Below are positions 22,293 through 33,813 of a stretch of 64,000 nucleotides of DNA, one piece after another; position 1 is the first letter of the stretch, and every line of letters starts with the position of its first letter. The translations under genes were made by a program, and so were the position numbers. A model generated the notes under the pieces. The model saw nothing but the letters and a program-made list of their open reading frames with translations. It ran no database searches and had not been told where the DNA came from. The DNA is from Pleurodeles waltl (Eukaryota; Chordata; Amphibia; Caudata; Salamandridae): the NCBI RefSeq assembly GCF_031143425.1, contig NC_090438.1:756923823-756987822 (forward strand), read 5' to 3'.

Positions 22293-23786
22293 CTAACCTT
22301 TCCCAAGAGAGTCTTCACTGTCTAAGTGGAAGAACCTGGAAAAGCCATATGCATTGGCATGGGCCGTCCCATATCTGTGTTCCACTACAAAGTCCATTCC
22401 CTGTAGGGATATGGACCACCTCAAAAGTTTTGGGTTCTCACCTTTCATTTGCATTAGCCATCTGAGAGTTCTGTGGTCAATTTGAAGAACAAAGTGAGTG
22501 CTAAACAAGTATGACCTCAGCTTTCTCAGGACCAAACCACAGCAAAGGCCTCCCTCTTAATGGCACTCCAATGCTGGCCCCTGGGGAGTAACCTCCTGCT
22601 AATAAAAGCAACAGGCTGGTCAAGGCCATCATCATTGGTTTGGGACAGGACTGCTCCTAGCCCATGTTCAGAGGCATCTGTGTGCACAATGAACTGCCTA
22701 TAATAATCCAGAGCTTTAAGAACTTGCGCTGAGCACATTGCTTCTTTCAGGGTGTCAAAGGCCTTTTGCCAGACAAGAGTCCAGTTTACCTTCTTTGGCA
22801 TTTTCTTTGAGGTCAGTTCAGTGAGGTGAGTCACAATGGACCCATATCCCTTCACAAACCTCCTGTAGTACCCAATCAAGCAAAAGAATGCCCTGACTTG
22901 AGCCTGCGTTTTTGGAGCTTCCCAGTCCAGACTTGTCTGGATCTTGGGTTGTAAGGGTTGCACTTGGCCTCCACCTACAAGGTGACCCAAGTATACAAGT
23001 GTGCCCTGCCCTATTTGGTAGATGTTTTAATAGAGAGTCCTGCTGTTTGCAAGGCCTGCAAAACCTTCCCCAGGTGGACCAGGTGATCCTGCCAGCTGGA
23101 GCTAAAGACAGCAATATCATCTAGATATGCTGCACTAAAGGACTACAAATCAGCAAGGGCTTGATTCACCAACCTATGGAAGGTGGCCGGGGCATTCTTT
23201 AATCCAAAGGGCATAACAGTAAACTGATAATGCCCTTCAGGATTACAGAATACTGTCTTTTCTTTGGCTCCAGGTGCCATCCTAATTTGTCAGTACTCTG
23301 CAGTTAAGTCAAGGGTACTCAGAATTTTGGCTGCACCTAACTTGTCAATCAATTCATCTGCTCTGGGTATGGGGTGTGTATCTGCCTTAGTGACAGAGCT
23401 GAGTCCTCTGTAGGCCACACAGAACCTCATCTCTCTCTTGCCATCTTTGGTGTGAGATTTGGGTACCAAGACCAGTGAGCTAGCCCAGGGACTGTCAGAG
23501 TGCTCTATTACCCCTAACTCCAGCATCTTGTGGTCTTCCTCTTTGATGCTCTCTTTAACTTGGTCAGACTGTCTATAAATTGTGTTTTTGACAGGTACAC
23601 TGTCTCCTGTGTCCACATCATGGGTACACAGGTGTGTCTGACCAGAGGTCAAAGAGAAGAGCTCTGCACACTGCTGTAGGACTTGCCTGAAATCAGCTTG
23701 CTGTTGGGCAGAGAGGGTGTCTGAATAGACTATTCCATCTACTGACTCATCCTTAGAGTCAGTTGAGAGGAGATCAGAGATGTTCA
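22293..23786 (-). pseudogene. Gypsy reverse transcriptase and RNase H
   Basis: Read on the - strand, the first frame (23787-23290) includes KEEDHKMLELGVIEHSDSPW and FCVAYRGLSSVTKADTHPIP, the RT fingers, and LSTLDLTAEY. The catalytic YLDD box is intact at 23127-23116. After frameshifts, 22990-22526 has the connection motif (ALDYYRQFIVHTDASEHGLG) with the first RNase H aspartate in TDAS. Then 22535-22293 has LQIDHRTLRWLM and the ending VEHRYGTAHAN. It follows integrase in element order and is separated from it only by the solo LTR. At least two frameshifts and a missing palm segment make it non-functional. Confidence 0.9.
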
Positions 23787-23791
23787 CTCTC

Positions 23792-26700
23792 TGTAAGGAA
23801 ATGCCTCCTTGGCATGGTTACCCCCTGACTTTTTGCCTTTTGTTGATGCCAGTTATGATTGAAAGTGTGTTGGGACCTTGCTAACCAGGCCCTGGCACCA
23901 GTGTTATTTCCCTAATCTCTACCTCTGTAACCACATTTGGCACAGCCCTGGCACACAGATAAGTCCCTTGTAAATGGTACCCCTAGTACCAAGAGCCCTG
24001 ATGCCAGGGAAGGTCTCTAAGGGCTGCAGCATGTCTTATGCCACCCTGGGGACCCCTCACTGAGCACATGCACACTGCCTCACAGCTTGTGTGTGCTGGT
24101 GGGGAGAAAATGACTAAGTCGACATGGCACGTCCCTCAGAGTGCCATGCCCACCTCACACTGCCTGTGGCATAGGTAAGTCACCCCTCTAGCAGGCCTTA
24201 CAGCCCTAAGGCAGGGTGCACTATACCACAGGTGAGGGCATGTGTGCAGGAGCACTATGCCCCTACAGTGTCTAAGCAAAGCCTTAGACATTATAAGTGC
24301 AGGGTAGCCATAAAGAGTATATGGTCTGAGAGCTTGTCAAACACAAACTCCACAGTTCCATAATGGCTACACTGAAATCTGGGAAGTTTGGTATCAAACT
24401 TCTAAGCACAATAAGTGCACACTGATGCCAGTGTGGAATATATTGTAAAATGCACCCAGAGAGCATCTGAGAGATGCCCCTAAATACCAGTCTGACTCCT
24501 AGTGCTAAGCTGACTAGTTTCTGCCAGTCTGCCACAACCAGATGAGTTTCTGGCCACATGGGGAGAGTGCCTTTGTCACTTTGTGGCCAGGAACAAAGCC
24601 TGTACTGGGTGGAGGTGCTTCTCACCTCCCCCTGCAGGAACTGTAACACCTGGCGGTGAGCCTCAAAGGCTCAGGCCTTTTGTTACAGCACCCCAGGGCA
24701 TCCCAGCTAGTAAAGATGCCTGCCCTTCTGGCCACTGCCCCCACTTTTGGCAGCAAGGCTGGAGGAGATAATGAGAAAAACAAGGAAGAGTCACCCACCA
24801 ATTAGGACTGCCCCTAATGTGCCCTGAGCTGAGGTGACCCCTGCCTTTAGAAATCCTTCATCTTGAGATTGGAGGATTCCCCCAATAGGATTAGAGAAGC
24901 CCCCCCCCCCCTCAGGGCGGAGGCACAAAAAGGGGTGTAGCCACCCTCCAGGACAATAGCCATTGGCTACTGCCCTCCTGACCTAAACACACCCCTAAAT
25001 TCAGTATTTAGGAGCCACCCAGGAAATCAGATTCCTGCAACCTACACAAAGAAGAAGGACTGCTGACCTGAAAGCCCTGCAGAGACGATGGAGACAACAA
25101 CTGCCTTGGCCCCAGCCCTACCGGCCTGTCTCCAGATGCAAAGAACCTGCACAGCGACGCATCCGACAGGGACCAGCAACCTTTGAAGACTCAGAGGACT
25201 GCCCTGAACCCGAAGGACCAAGAAACTCCCGAGAACAGCTGCACTGTTCAACAACAGCAACATCTTTGCAACAAAGAAGCAACTTTTAAAGAACTCCCTC
25301 TTCCCGCCAGAAGAGTGAGACTTCACCCTCTGCACCCGACGCCCCTGGCTCGAGCTCCAGAGAACCAACACTGCACAGAGGACTCCCAGGCGACTGCGAC
25401 CATGTAACCTGAGACGACCACCCTGCACCCCTACAGCGACACCTGCAGCGAGGATCCAGAGGCTTCCCCTGACCGCGACTGCCTGGAACAAAGAACCCGA
25501 TGCCTGGACCAAGCACTGCACCCGTAGACCCCCAGGACCAAAAGGAACCGAACTCCAGTGCAGGAGTGACCGTCAGGCGACCCTCTGCCTAGCCAGTGGC
25601 TGGGCCAAGAAGCCCCCCTGTGCCGTGCGTGCATCGCTAGAGTGACCCCCGGGTCCCTCCATTGATTTTAACAGAAAACCCGAAGCCTACTAAGCACACT
25701 GCACCAGGCCGCCCCTGTGCAGCTGAGGGTGTAATTTGTGTGTCTGTTTGTGCCCCCCCCAGTGCCCTACAAAACCCCCCTAGTCTGCCTTCCAAAGATT
25801 CAGGTACTTAACTGTTGTCAGACTGGAACCGGAGCACCCCTGTTCTCCATAGGCGCCTATGTGTTTTGGGCCCTTCTTTGACCTCTACACCTGACCATGC
25901 CCTGTGTTGCTGGTGCAGTGACTTTGAGGTTGCCTGGAAACCCCAACAGGGGGCTGCCTATGCCCAGGAACTGAACTTGTAAGTGCCTTACTTACCTCAG
26001 AAACTTAACCAGGAACTGTTGATTTTTGCACTGTGTCCACTTTTAAAATACCCCGACACCTGGACCAAGCACTGCACCGCAGCCCCCAGGACCGAAAGGA
26101 ACCGAACTCCAGTACAGGAGTGACCATCAGGCGACCCTCTGCCTAGCCCAGTTGGTGGCTGGCCCGAGAAGCCCCCCCCTGGGCATTGCCTCCATTGCTA
26201 GAGTGACCCCTGGGTCCCTCCATTGATTTCTACAGAAAACTCTATGCCTACTATGCACACACTGCATCCGGCCGCCCCTGTGTGCCCGTTTGTGTCCCCG
26301 CCCAGTGCTCTACAAAAACCCCCTCCGAAGACGCAGGTACTTATCTGTCGGCAGACTGGAACCGGAGCACCTATGTTCTCCATAGGCTCCTATGTGTTTT
26401 GGGCCCTCCTTTGACCTCTAAACCTGACCGGCCCTGTGTTGCTGGTGCAGTGACTTTGGGGTTGCCTTGAACCCCCAATGGTGGGCTGCCTAAGCCCAGG
26501 AAACTGAACTTGTAAGTGCCTTACTTACCTCGGAAACATAACCTTATCTACCTCCCCCAGGGACTGTTGATTTTTGCACTCTGTCCACTTTTAAAATAGC
26601 TTGTTGCCATGTTTACCTATACTGTGTGTACTACAGCTTTAATTCAAAGTTCCTTACTTACCTGTGTGGAGTACTTTGCATTTGATGTATTTACTAAAAT

Positions 26701-26942
26701 ATATTTTTCTATATAAAAACTATTGGCCTGGAGTTAAGTCTTTGAGTGTGTGTTCCTTATTTGTTGCCTGTGTGTGTAAAACAAATGCTTAACACTACCC
26801 TCTGATAAGCCTACTGCTCGACCACACTACCACAAAATAGAGCATTAGAATTTTGCCACTATCAACCTCTAAGGGGAACCCTTGGACTCTGTGCACACTA
26901 TCTCTCACTTTGAGATAGTATATACAGAGTCAACTTCCTACA
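23792..26942 (+). mobile_element. Solo LTR, 3.15 kb, antisense to its host gypsy element
   Basis: It runs from TGTAAGGAAATGCC to AACTTCCTACA and is flanked by CTCTC on both sides (23787-23791 and 26943-26947), a 5-bp duplication. It belongs to the same LTR family as the host element's own LTR (shared GGCATGGTTACC, ATAGGTAAGTCACCCCTCTAGC and the terminal 44 bp) but is inserted in reverse. It contains a C-run (24900-24911) and no coding region. The short frames on both strands are LTR leader sequence. No internal element sequence remains, so recombination between two LTRs is the likely origin. Confidence 0.9.
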
Positions 26943-26947
26943 CTCTC

Positions 26948-28240
26948 TACATCCTGATCCTCATCAGTAACAATCAGCATGGTTATGTCTGCCCTGTCAT
27001 TATAGAGCTTCAGGTGGTTAACATGGATAACCCTTTCGGGTGTCCTGCTAGTGCCCAGGTCCACTAAGTAAGTGACCTGACTCTTCTTTTCCAGAACGTG
27101 GTAAGGACCACTCCATTCATCCTGAAGTGCCCTGGGAGCCACAGGCCCCAGAACCCAGACTTTCTGCCCTGGTTGGAATTCAACCATTACAGCCATTTGG
27201 CCATACCACAACTTCTGGAGTTGTTGGCTGGCCTAAAGGTTTTTTGAATGCCTTTTCCATGTACTCAGCCACCCTAGAGTGGAGGCCAAGCACATAGTCC
27301 ACAACATCTTGTGTAGGTTCATGGAGTGGTCTCTCCCAGTCTTCTTTGACACGTGCCAGTGGTCCCCTTACAGGATGGCTAATCAGAAGCTCAAAGGGGG
27401 AAAACCCTACTCCCTTCTGAGGCATCTCTGTAGGCGAAAAGCTGGCATGGCAGGAAGCCATCCCATCTCCTTTGGAGTTTCTCAAGGAGCCCCATGATCA
27501 TGCCCTTCAATTACTTGTTGAATCTCTCAACATGTCCATTGGTTTGTGGATGGTATGGTGTGGTGAATGTGTACGTCATTCCACATATGTATTAAGTAAG
27601 GTGACATGAAGCTTGTACCTCTGCCAGAATCCACCTCCTTAGGGAAACCCACTCTGGTAAAAATACCAATTAGGGCTTTGGCTACTGCAGGGGCAGTAGT
27701 TGACTTAAGGGAAATTGCTTCAGGGTATCTGATAGCACGATCCACTACTACCAGTATGTACTTATTCCCTGAGGTGGTTCAAGTGGACCCACAATGTCCA
27801 CACCAACCCTCTCAAAGGGTACCCCCACCACTGGAAGTGGAATGAGGGAGGCCTTTGGATGGCCACCTCTCTTGCCACTGGCTTGACAGATGACACAGGA
27901 GATACAAAACTCCCTTACTTTCTGGGACATATTGGGCCATTAAAAGTGGTTTATAAGTCTGCTCCATGTTTTGGTCTTTTCCAAATGGCCAGCTAAGGAG
28001 ATGTCATGGACCAAAGTGAGGATAAGCTCTCTAAACTCCTGAGGCACTACCACTCTCCTAGTGGCACCACGTTTGGGGTCTATGGCCTCAGTGTAAAGGA
28101 GTCCATCCTCCCAGTAGACCCTGTGGGACCAGTGACATCTCCATTCTCCTGTTCAGCAGTTTGATGTCTCAGGTCTTCAAGAGTGGGATAAGTGTTTTGT
28201 CCTTGGCACAGCTGTTCCCTGGTGGGTCCGCCTGGGCCCA
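26948..28240 (-). pseudogene. Gypsy integrase
   Basis: Integrase inserts element DNA into the host chromosome. On the - strand the zinc-finger end reads REFCISCVICQASGKRGG, followed by the core start RVGVDIVGPLEPP with the first catalytic aspartate. The next frame has KEVDSGRGTSFMSPYL; this family normally has SDRGT here, so the second aspartate appears to be replaced by glycine. The C-terminal part includes GVGFSPFELLISHPVRGPL, then QKVWVLGPVAPRALQDEWSG and VIHVNHLKLYNDR. Four frame changes occur. It lies 5' of the RT, giving the Gmr1-like order, and the solo LTR begins just after its acidic tail. Confidence 0.88.
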
Positions 28241-28265
28241 AGAGCTCTACCTGATAAGGCGTCAG

Positions 28266-28890
28266 CTACATGGACTCAGTTCCCTCAGGGGATAAGACAT
28301 CTTCAAGGGAAGAGAGGTCTTGTTTCTTTTGCTGTTCAGAAGCTGGTCCCCCAGTCCTCTTACCTTTCCTCTTGGAAGGTTGGCCCATTATTCCAGGCTC
28401 TAACACTTCTTTTTCATCCTGTGCTCTACTATATGCTCTGTTTTTCACACATACCAATTCAGGAATTCCCAGCATGGCTGCATGGGTTTTGAGCTCTACC
28501 GCGCTTCCCATGCTGAGGACTCCAAATCATTCCCTAGCAAACATTCCACTGGGATTGCATGAAGAGTCCACTACCTGTTTCAGGCCAGTAACCCCTCCAC
28601 ATTCTAAAGTCACCATAAGCATGTGATGGACTTTAGTCACATTGTCAGCATTAGTAACAGGATGTTTTTCCAGCCAAATACTATCATGGGGAAACCAGTT
28701 TCTCTTTCACCATGGTGACACTGGCTCCTGTATCCCTCAGGGCTTCTACCTTTGTCTCATTGAGTAAGAGCTGCTGCCCGTATTTTTGCAAGTTAGGCAG
28801 CCAGGCAACCAGTGTGGCTAAATCCACCCCACCATCAGAGACTAGAGTAGCTTCAGTGTGCTCTGGGAACACTGTTGATCCCACCTGGAG
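28266..28890 (-). pseudogene. Gypsy aspartic protease and PR-INT linker
   Basis: The active-site stretch VEALRDTGASVTMVKEKLVS is near 28690-28750 on the - strand, with an intact DTGAS triad. The protease matures the element's polyprotein. A second frame (28511-28266) encodes a lysine-rich linker, PGIMGQPSKRKGKRTGGPAS, between protease and integrase. It follows the gag zinc knuckle directly, as expected for a gag-pol polyprotein. A frameshift separates it from the linker. Confidence 0.8.
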
Positions 28891-31612
28891 ACTGGCTATT
28901 ACAATACTAACTGGAGTTGTTCTAGTGGAATTTTTCTTGGCACAGGCCATGTCTCCAGTTTGGTGCCCATGCTGTTTACAGTTATGACACCAGGCCTTCT
29001 TGGGATCTATGTTTTTACCCTTGTACCCATTGGTGGACTGTGAAGAGGCCCGTCCCACACTCATGCGCAGGTCTTTGGGGCCCTTGAGAAGAATCTTTGT
29101 TTTTGTCCTTAGGTGTCTCACCACCCTTCCCCTGTGGAGGCTTTGTGACCCCTTTCTTTTGGTCACCCCCTGTGGAAGTCTTGGTCACCCTAGTCTTGAC
29201 CCAATGGTCTGCCTTCTTTCCCAATTCTTGGGGAGAAATTGGATCTAGGTCTACCAGATGTCGATCCAACTTGTCATTGAAGCAGTTACTTAACAGGTGT
29301 TCCTTCATAAACAAATTATAAAGCCCATCATAGTTATGCACTCCACTGCCAGTTATCCAACCATAGAGTGTTTTCATTGAGTAGTCAACATAATCAACCA
29401 AAGTCTGGCTCGAGGTTTTGCGAGCCCCCTGAGCCTAATTCTTTACTCAGTGGAGAATCCTAAGCGCCCAATCAGGATAGCCTTCATGTGGTCATAGGAT
29501 TCCGATTCTTTACCAGAAAGTGTGAGAAGTCTATGCCTACACTTACCAGTGAACAGTTCCCAAAGGAGAGCTCCCCAGTGAGATCTGTTTAACTTTCTGG
29601 TTGCACAAGCCCTTTCAAAAGCTGTGAACCATTTAGTGATATCATCACCCTCTTCATATTTTGAGACAATCCCTTTGCGGATTTTTAGGATATCAGTATT
29701 TTCTCTGACCCCATTTATTTTGCTGCCATCATTAATGGGTGCTAAGCCCATTTCTGCTCCTTCCCTTTCTGTAGCGAGGAGTTGTTGCTCTAAAGTTAAC
29801 CTTTTGGCAATCCTTGCTAAAAGGATGTCCTCTTCATTGAGGCTCCCCTCAATGTTCTTAGAGGAGCTGGTCACCTCTTTGGAAGATCCAGTCAGTTCTG
29901 TCCTTGGAGCAGGGGTCTGGGGACCCCAGTCTCTCTAGTTAGGGGAGGAGGGGTAAGGTCATCCTCCTCATCTCTAACATCTTCCCTCTCTGAGTGGAGT
30001 TCTTCCTTCTCAGCATGGTGGTCCCTGGTGTACTCTGCCAAGAACTCCTGGAGCTTGACCTTGATAGGGTTGGAACCTGTTCTAATCTTTTTCAGCTTAC
30101 AGAGGGACCTTAACTCTGCCATCCGTAGATGTCACGGTTTCGGGCGGGTCTGAGCAGGACTCTGGTTGGGACACCCCTTGAGGTCACCGAATACCCTAAA
30201 GAGGTAGTGTACTGGGGCAGAAGAGCAGCTAAAGGCATACACGGAAAGGACAGCTATGGACAGACACAGGAAACAGGAAAGTAAAAGCAGAGCAACCTGT
30301 GTGTGAACAAATAGAAACGGATTACTAGTGGACAAACACGCTGGGGTTGTACACAGAGTAAGGCGCAGAACCTCCAACAGTGACAGGGAATCTCAATGCC
30401 TCTGTGCAGTTTGCTCTTACAGATAGTCACCCCGCAAGCCCCATAGAAAGGAGGCAGCAGAAGTGATTCTGTCTCTGGACCCTAGAGCACAAACAAGGAT
30501 AGTACTTACATACACAGGACACGCTCTTGTGGGTCCATCTGAAAACACAGTGGCGATTCCTGAGAAAACAGCAATAGCACACTGTCACTGTTAGGCACGA
30601 AAGACAACGTATAACACTAGACAAGGATGGGGGCTGGAATTGCCTCCTGGAAACCAGGAGCCAACCCCAGTACAAAGGAGGACACTTATACACTGGTGAA
30701 GACTGATAGAACACTTACCAGACACAAAGAACCAAGAAGAAACAGAAACAGAAGGGAACAAACAAAGAGGCAGAGGCAAGAACTGCAAACAGGCTCAGGC
30801 TGAAGTAAAGGCAGGACTAGGACTTGAAAACAGGGTGCAAACTTCTGGCTGGAACAGAGATAGGACTGGGAAACTGAGAGCAGTCTCTGGCTGGAACAGG
30901 CAAGGACAGGACTGGAATACAGGGAGTAGGAATGAGTAGTAAACAGGACTGGGAAACAGAGAGCAGGTTCAGGCTGAAACAAGGCAGGAGCAGGGCAGAG
31001 AAACAGGGAGTAGGCTCTGGAAGAAACAAACAGGTACAAGCCTAAGAGATAGGGAGCAGACTCTGGCTGGAGCAATCAGGAGCATGGCAGAGAAACAGGA
31101 AACAGGATCAAGCTGGAACAGAACAGGAACAAAACTGGAACACCATCTGACAAAGGTTCTGTAACACAAAGGAATCGAAGTCCAATGCACGATGGGGAGC
31201 TTGAGGAAATGGCTGCTTATAAGCAGTTCCAAGCTGGGCTGCACAGGAGAGGTCACAGGTGTGTGTAGTTTCGGACACTTGCAAGTCCTGGAGGAGAGGA
31301 TCCAGTGAAAAGAAGCAACTGGACTTCTCCCAAAGAAGACAATGGGAAACAGAATCCGGGTTTTCCTGACTACCAAGCTGTGCATGGATTTGCAGTCCCA
31401 AGAAGCAAATGTAGTCCTACACAAGTGTACCATGGAGAAAAGAGAAACAAACAGGAGTCAGCAAGGGACTCTAGATAGGTGTTCAAGGTGATTCCCAGGC
31501 TTCTGACAGTCCCCTTACAGCACCCCCTGGAAATGGGACGACAGAGTCGTAACAGTAGATGGAGGTAAGGGGCGAGGTTGAGTTCCACAACCATGTCCTC
31601 TGAGCTGCTCAT
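28891..31612 (-). pseudogene. Gypsy gag, interrupted near its start by an LTR
   Basis: The start codon is at 31612 on the - strand (MSSSEDMVVELNLAPYLHL). After about 17 codons the frame is broken by the solo LTR at 30130-31554 and resumes at about 30124 with MAELRSLCKLKKIRTGSNP. Capsid-like sequence follows (DDITKWFTAFERACATRKL), then a zinc knuckle CHNCKQHGHQTGDMAC (C-x2-C-x4-H-x6-C) at about 29000. Gag forms the virus-like particle and binds element RNA. At least three frames are used in turn. The DxxKWxxxFE pattern and knuckle fit Ty3/gypsy gag. Confidence 0.82.
30130..31554. mobile_element. Solo LTR, 1.4 kb, inserted in gag
   Basis: It runs from TGTCACGGTTTCGGGCGGG to CAGAGTCGTAACA and is flanked by GTAGA at 30125-30129 and 31555-31559. 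It is a different LTR family from the gypsy host. Its middle (about 30790-31130) is a degenerate minisatellite of units containing GGGAAACAGAGAGCAGG and CTCTGGCTGGAACAG. No protein-coding potential. Strand is not resolved. Confidence 0.85.
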
Positions 31613-31629
31613 TATGTTTCTAAAAATTG

Positions 31630-31999
31630 GGATGACTTACCTATGCCACAGGCAGTGATTGGTGGGCATGGCACCCTGAGAGGGGTGCCATGTTGACTTT
31701 GTATTTTTCTCTTCACCAGCACACACAAGCTGCAAGACAGTCTGTAAGTGCTTGGTGAGGGGTCCCCTAGGGTGGCATAATACATGCTACATTCCTGATA
31801 GACCTTACCTGGCCACAGGGCCCTTGGTACCATGGGTACCCTTTATAAGGGACCTAACTGGGTGCCAGGGTTGTGTCAATTGTGGAAACAAAGGTACTGT
31901 TTTAGGGAAAGAACACTGGGGCTGGAGCCTGGTTAGCTGGCATCAACTCTAGGCAAAAGTGGAGGGAGGTAACCATGCCAACAGCTGCACTTTTCTACA
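31630..31999 (-). repeat. 5' LTR remnant of the gypsy element
   Basis: On the - strand it starts TGTAGAAAAGTGCAGCTG at 31999 and matches the first 370 or so bases of the 3' LTR through ATAGGTAAGTCA. It then joins almost directly to the gag start at 31612. About 2.6 kb of LTR plus the primer-binding site and leader are missing, so this copy lost its replication signals by internal deletion. Confidence 0.8.
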
Positions 32000-32004
32000 C
32001 CTAT

Positions 32005-32942
32005 GCTACACACCAACTATATGCCACCATGAAATCCATTTTCTACATATGGTCCTGGCCTCCTTAATGCACCTAGAAATAAGGTTTTGGCTATACTGAA
32101 CACCAAGCACATGCATATGCAACAATGGTGTGGTATGACCATATTCTGTCGCATTTTATTCTCTGTGACAAACCTCAGACATCTCCTGGTAACTGATTCA
32201 GAGAGTTGCTATGTGTGTCAATTTTGAAACTATTTCTGAACTCCACTTCTGATAAAAGTATCCAAAGTTGTCTCAATCTCCTCCTGGGTTGGTTGAAACA
32301 TCAAAAGCACTCTGGAACTCTTTTGAGCCTGAAAACACATTTGTGCTTGCACTTGCGTTGACACGACATCCGCCATCACAGGCATCAGTTTGAAACCAAT
32401 TAATTGCCATCATTCAGTCTCCACGCATAAAGGTTAAGTTTACATAAGTTGTGTAAATTGAGGTGGGGACCCTGCCCTGCTTCTGAGATAGTAGGTCTTT
32501 CAGATGTGGTAAACTGATCAGAGGATAGATGATCAAGAGTTCCAGGTAACTTACTCTTACAGACCAATATGAAGCCACTAAAATGGCTTGGGCCTAGTTG
32601 TTCCTGAACTTCTTTAGAACTCGAGGCAAGAGAGTTAGTGGTGGGAAGGCATACAGGAGTCCTTTATTGCATCCAAGCCAGAATGTGTCCCATAATGAGT
32701 ATTCTTGCAGAAACTGCAAAGTGAAAAGTTGTTGACATTGTGCGTTCTTAAAAGTGACATAAAGACATAGCCAAGGTCTCCCTAGCTGATGGAGGACGAG
32801 CTTCACTACCTTGAAATGTAAATGCTACTCATGATCTGCCAGATGATGTTTACTCAGATCGTCTGCTGTAGCACTGACAGATTCAATCAGGTAGTTAGTG
32901 ACCAGAAAGAGGCCCTAACCATCAAAACACCTCCAGAGACAC
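32005..32942 (-). pseudogene. DIRS-type element, RH-to-recombinase linker
   Basis: The - strand has NKGLLYAFPPLTLLPRVLKK at about 32610-32680, preceded by a WLCLYVTFKNAQCQQ segment and followed by AILVASYWS..VSYLELL. This succession is characteristic of DIRS retrotransposons downstream of RNase H. The left edge is the gypsy insertion (CCTAT duplication) and the right edge is the Harbinger-1 insertion. The same element continues at 41410 with RNase H and RT. A tyrosine recombinase would be expected further left, but I cannot identify it. Confidence 0.65.
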
Positions 32943-33813
32943 ATAGGCCCTCATTATCACCCTGGCGAACGGTGTTAAAGCGGTGGTAAGACTGCCAACA
33001 GGTCGGCGGTCAAAAAAATTGAATCACGACCATCGCGGAAACCACCAACATAGACAGCCACTTTAACACTCCGACCGCCACGGCGGTACAAACAAACACT
33101 GCGGTGGTAACCGCCAACAGACAGGCGGAAGACAATGTACCGCCCACAGTATTACAACAGCCCAATCCGCCACCTTTTCCGGGGCGGATTCAACGTGAAC
33201 AAAAACACGTCGGAAACAGGACTTGGAAGGGAAAACGCTCACCTCCACACACCCCACGAGGAACCAGGACACCATGGGGCCAGAACTCCATATTCTACCT
33301 GCCTATGTCTTCCTGCTCCTCTACCAGAAGCACGAACGTTGGCAGTGGAGACCATGGTGAGTACTGCACCTACGACACAGGGGAGGGGGGAGGGAAAAGA
33401 GAGTGACACACACACGCAACACCCCCACCCCCACCCTCACCCACTACAACACACACACTAATCCATGTTGATACATTACAGTTACACCCCCAAGTCCCCC
33501 GGAAGAATGCAAAGACAAAAGGAAATGATTGTAACGATTGTAATCAATTAAAATCCAGTACTCAAAAATATATATACACTATTAACAATTACATACACCA
33601 AGAATACAAGTCCAGGTACTGCACCATTGACAGTCTGTGGACCACTGGGCCCAAATAGCATGGGCGAAGCCCACACAAGATGCCCGATCAAAACAGAGAG
33701 TACACTGCAGGGGCATCAGATAGAAACACAACAGGCACCTCAGGGGGAAGGAAAAGGGGGGCACCTCAGCTGGATGAGTGCACGACGCCAGATCCACAAG
33801 GGGGCTCAATGCC

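Larger units (their letters stand above)
19234..31999 (-). mobile_element. Ty3/gypsy element with Gmr1-like (INT before RT) order
   Basis: The LTR ends TGTAGGAAG (19234, + sense) and TTTTCTACA (ending 31999) are flanked by CCTAT at 19229-19233 and 32000-32004, a 5-bp duplication. On the - strand the order is 5' LTR remnant, gag, protease, integrase, reverse transcriptase, RNase H, 3' LTR. Integrase upstream of RT is atypical for Ty3/gypsy, but it is the published hallmark of Gmr1-like elements in deuterostomes. Insertions: solo LTR 30130-31554 in gag, solo LTR 23792-26942 between INT and RT, and MITE 19278-20075 in the 3' LTR. Most of the 5' LTR and leader are deleted. Frameshifts in every domain indicate an inactive copy. 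Confidence 0.85.

Noticed and set aside
23792..26942. This LTR as the 3' LTR of the gag-INT half, with RT belonging to a second element
   Set aside because: The CTCTC duplications flank the LTR itself, its orientation is opposite to the coding frames, and the outer CCTAT duplications enclose both halves.
31612..31635. Spliced-transcript junction at the gypsy leader
   Set aside because: The donor-like GTAAGT is still present at the junction, so it is a genomic deletion.
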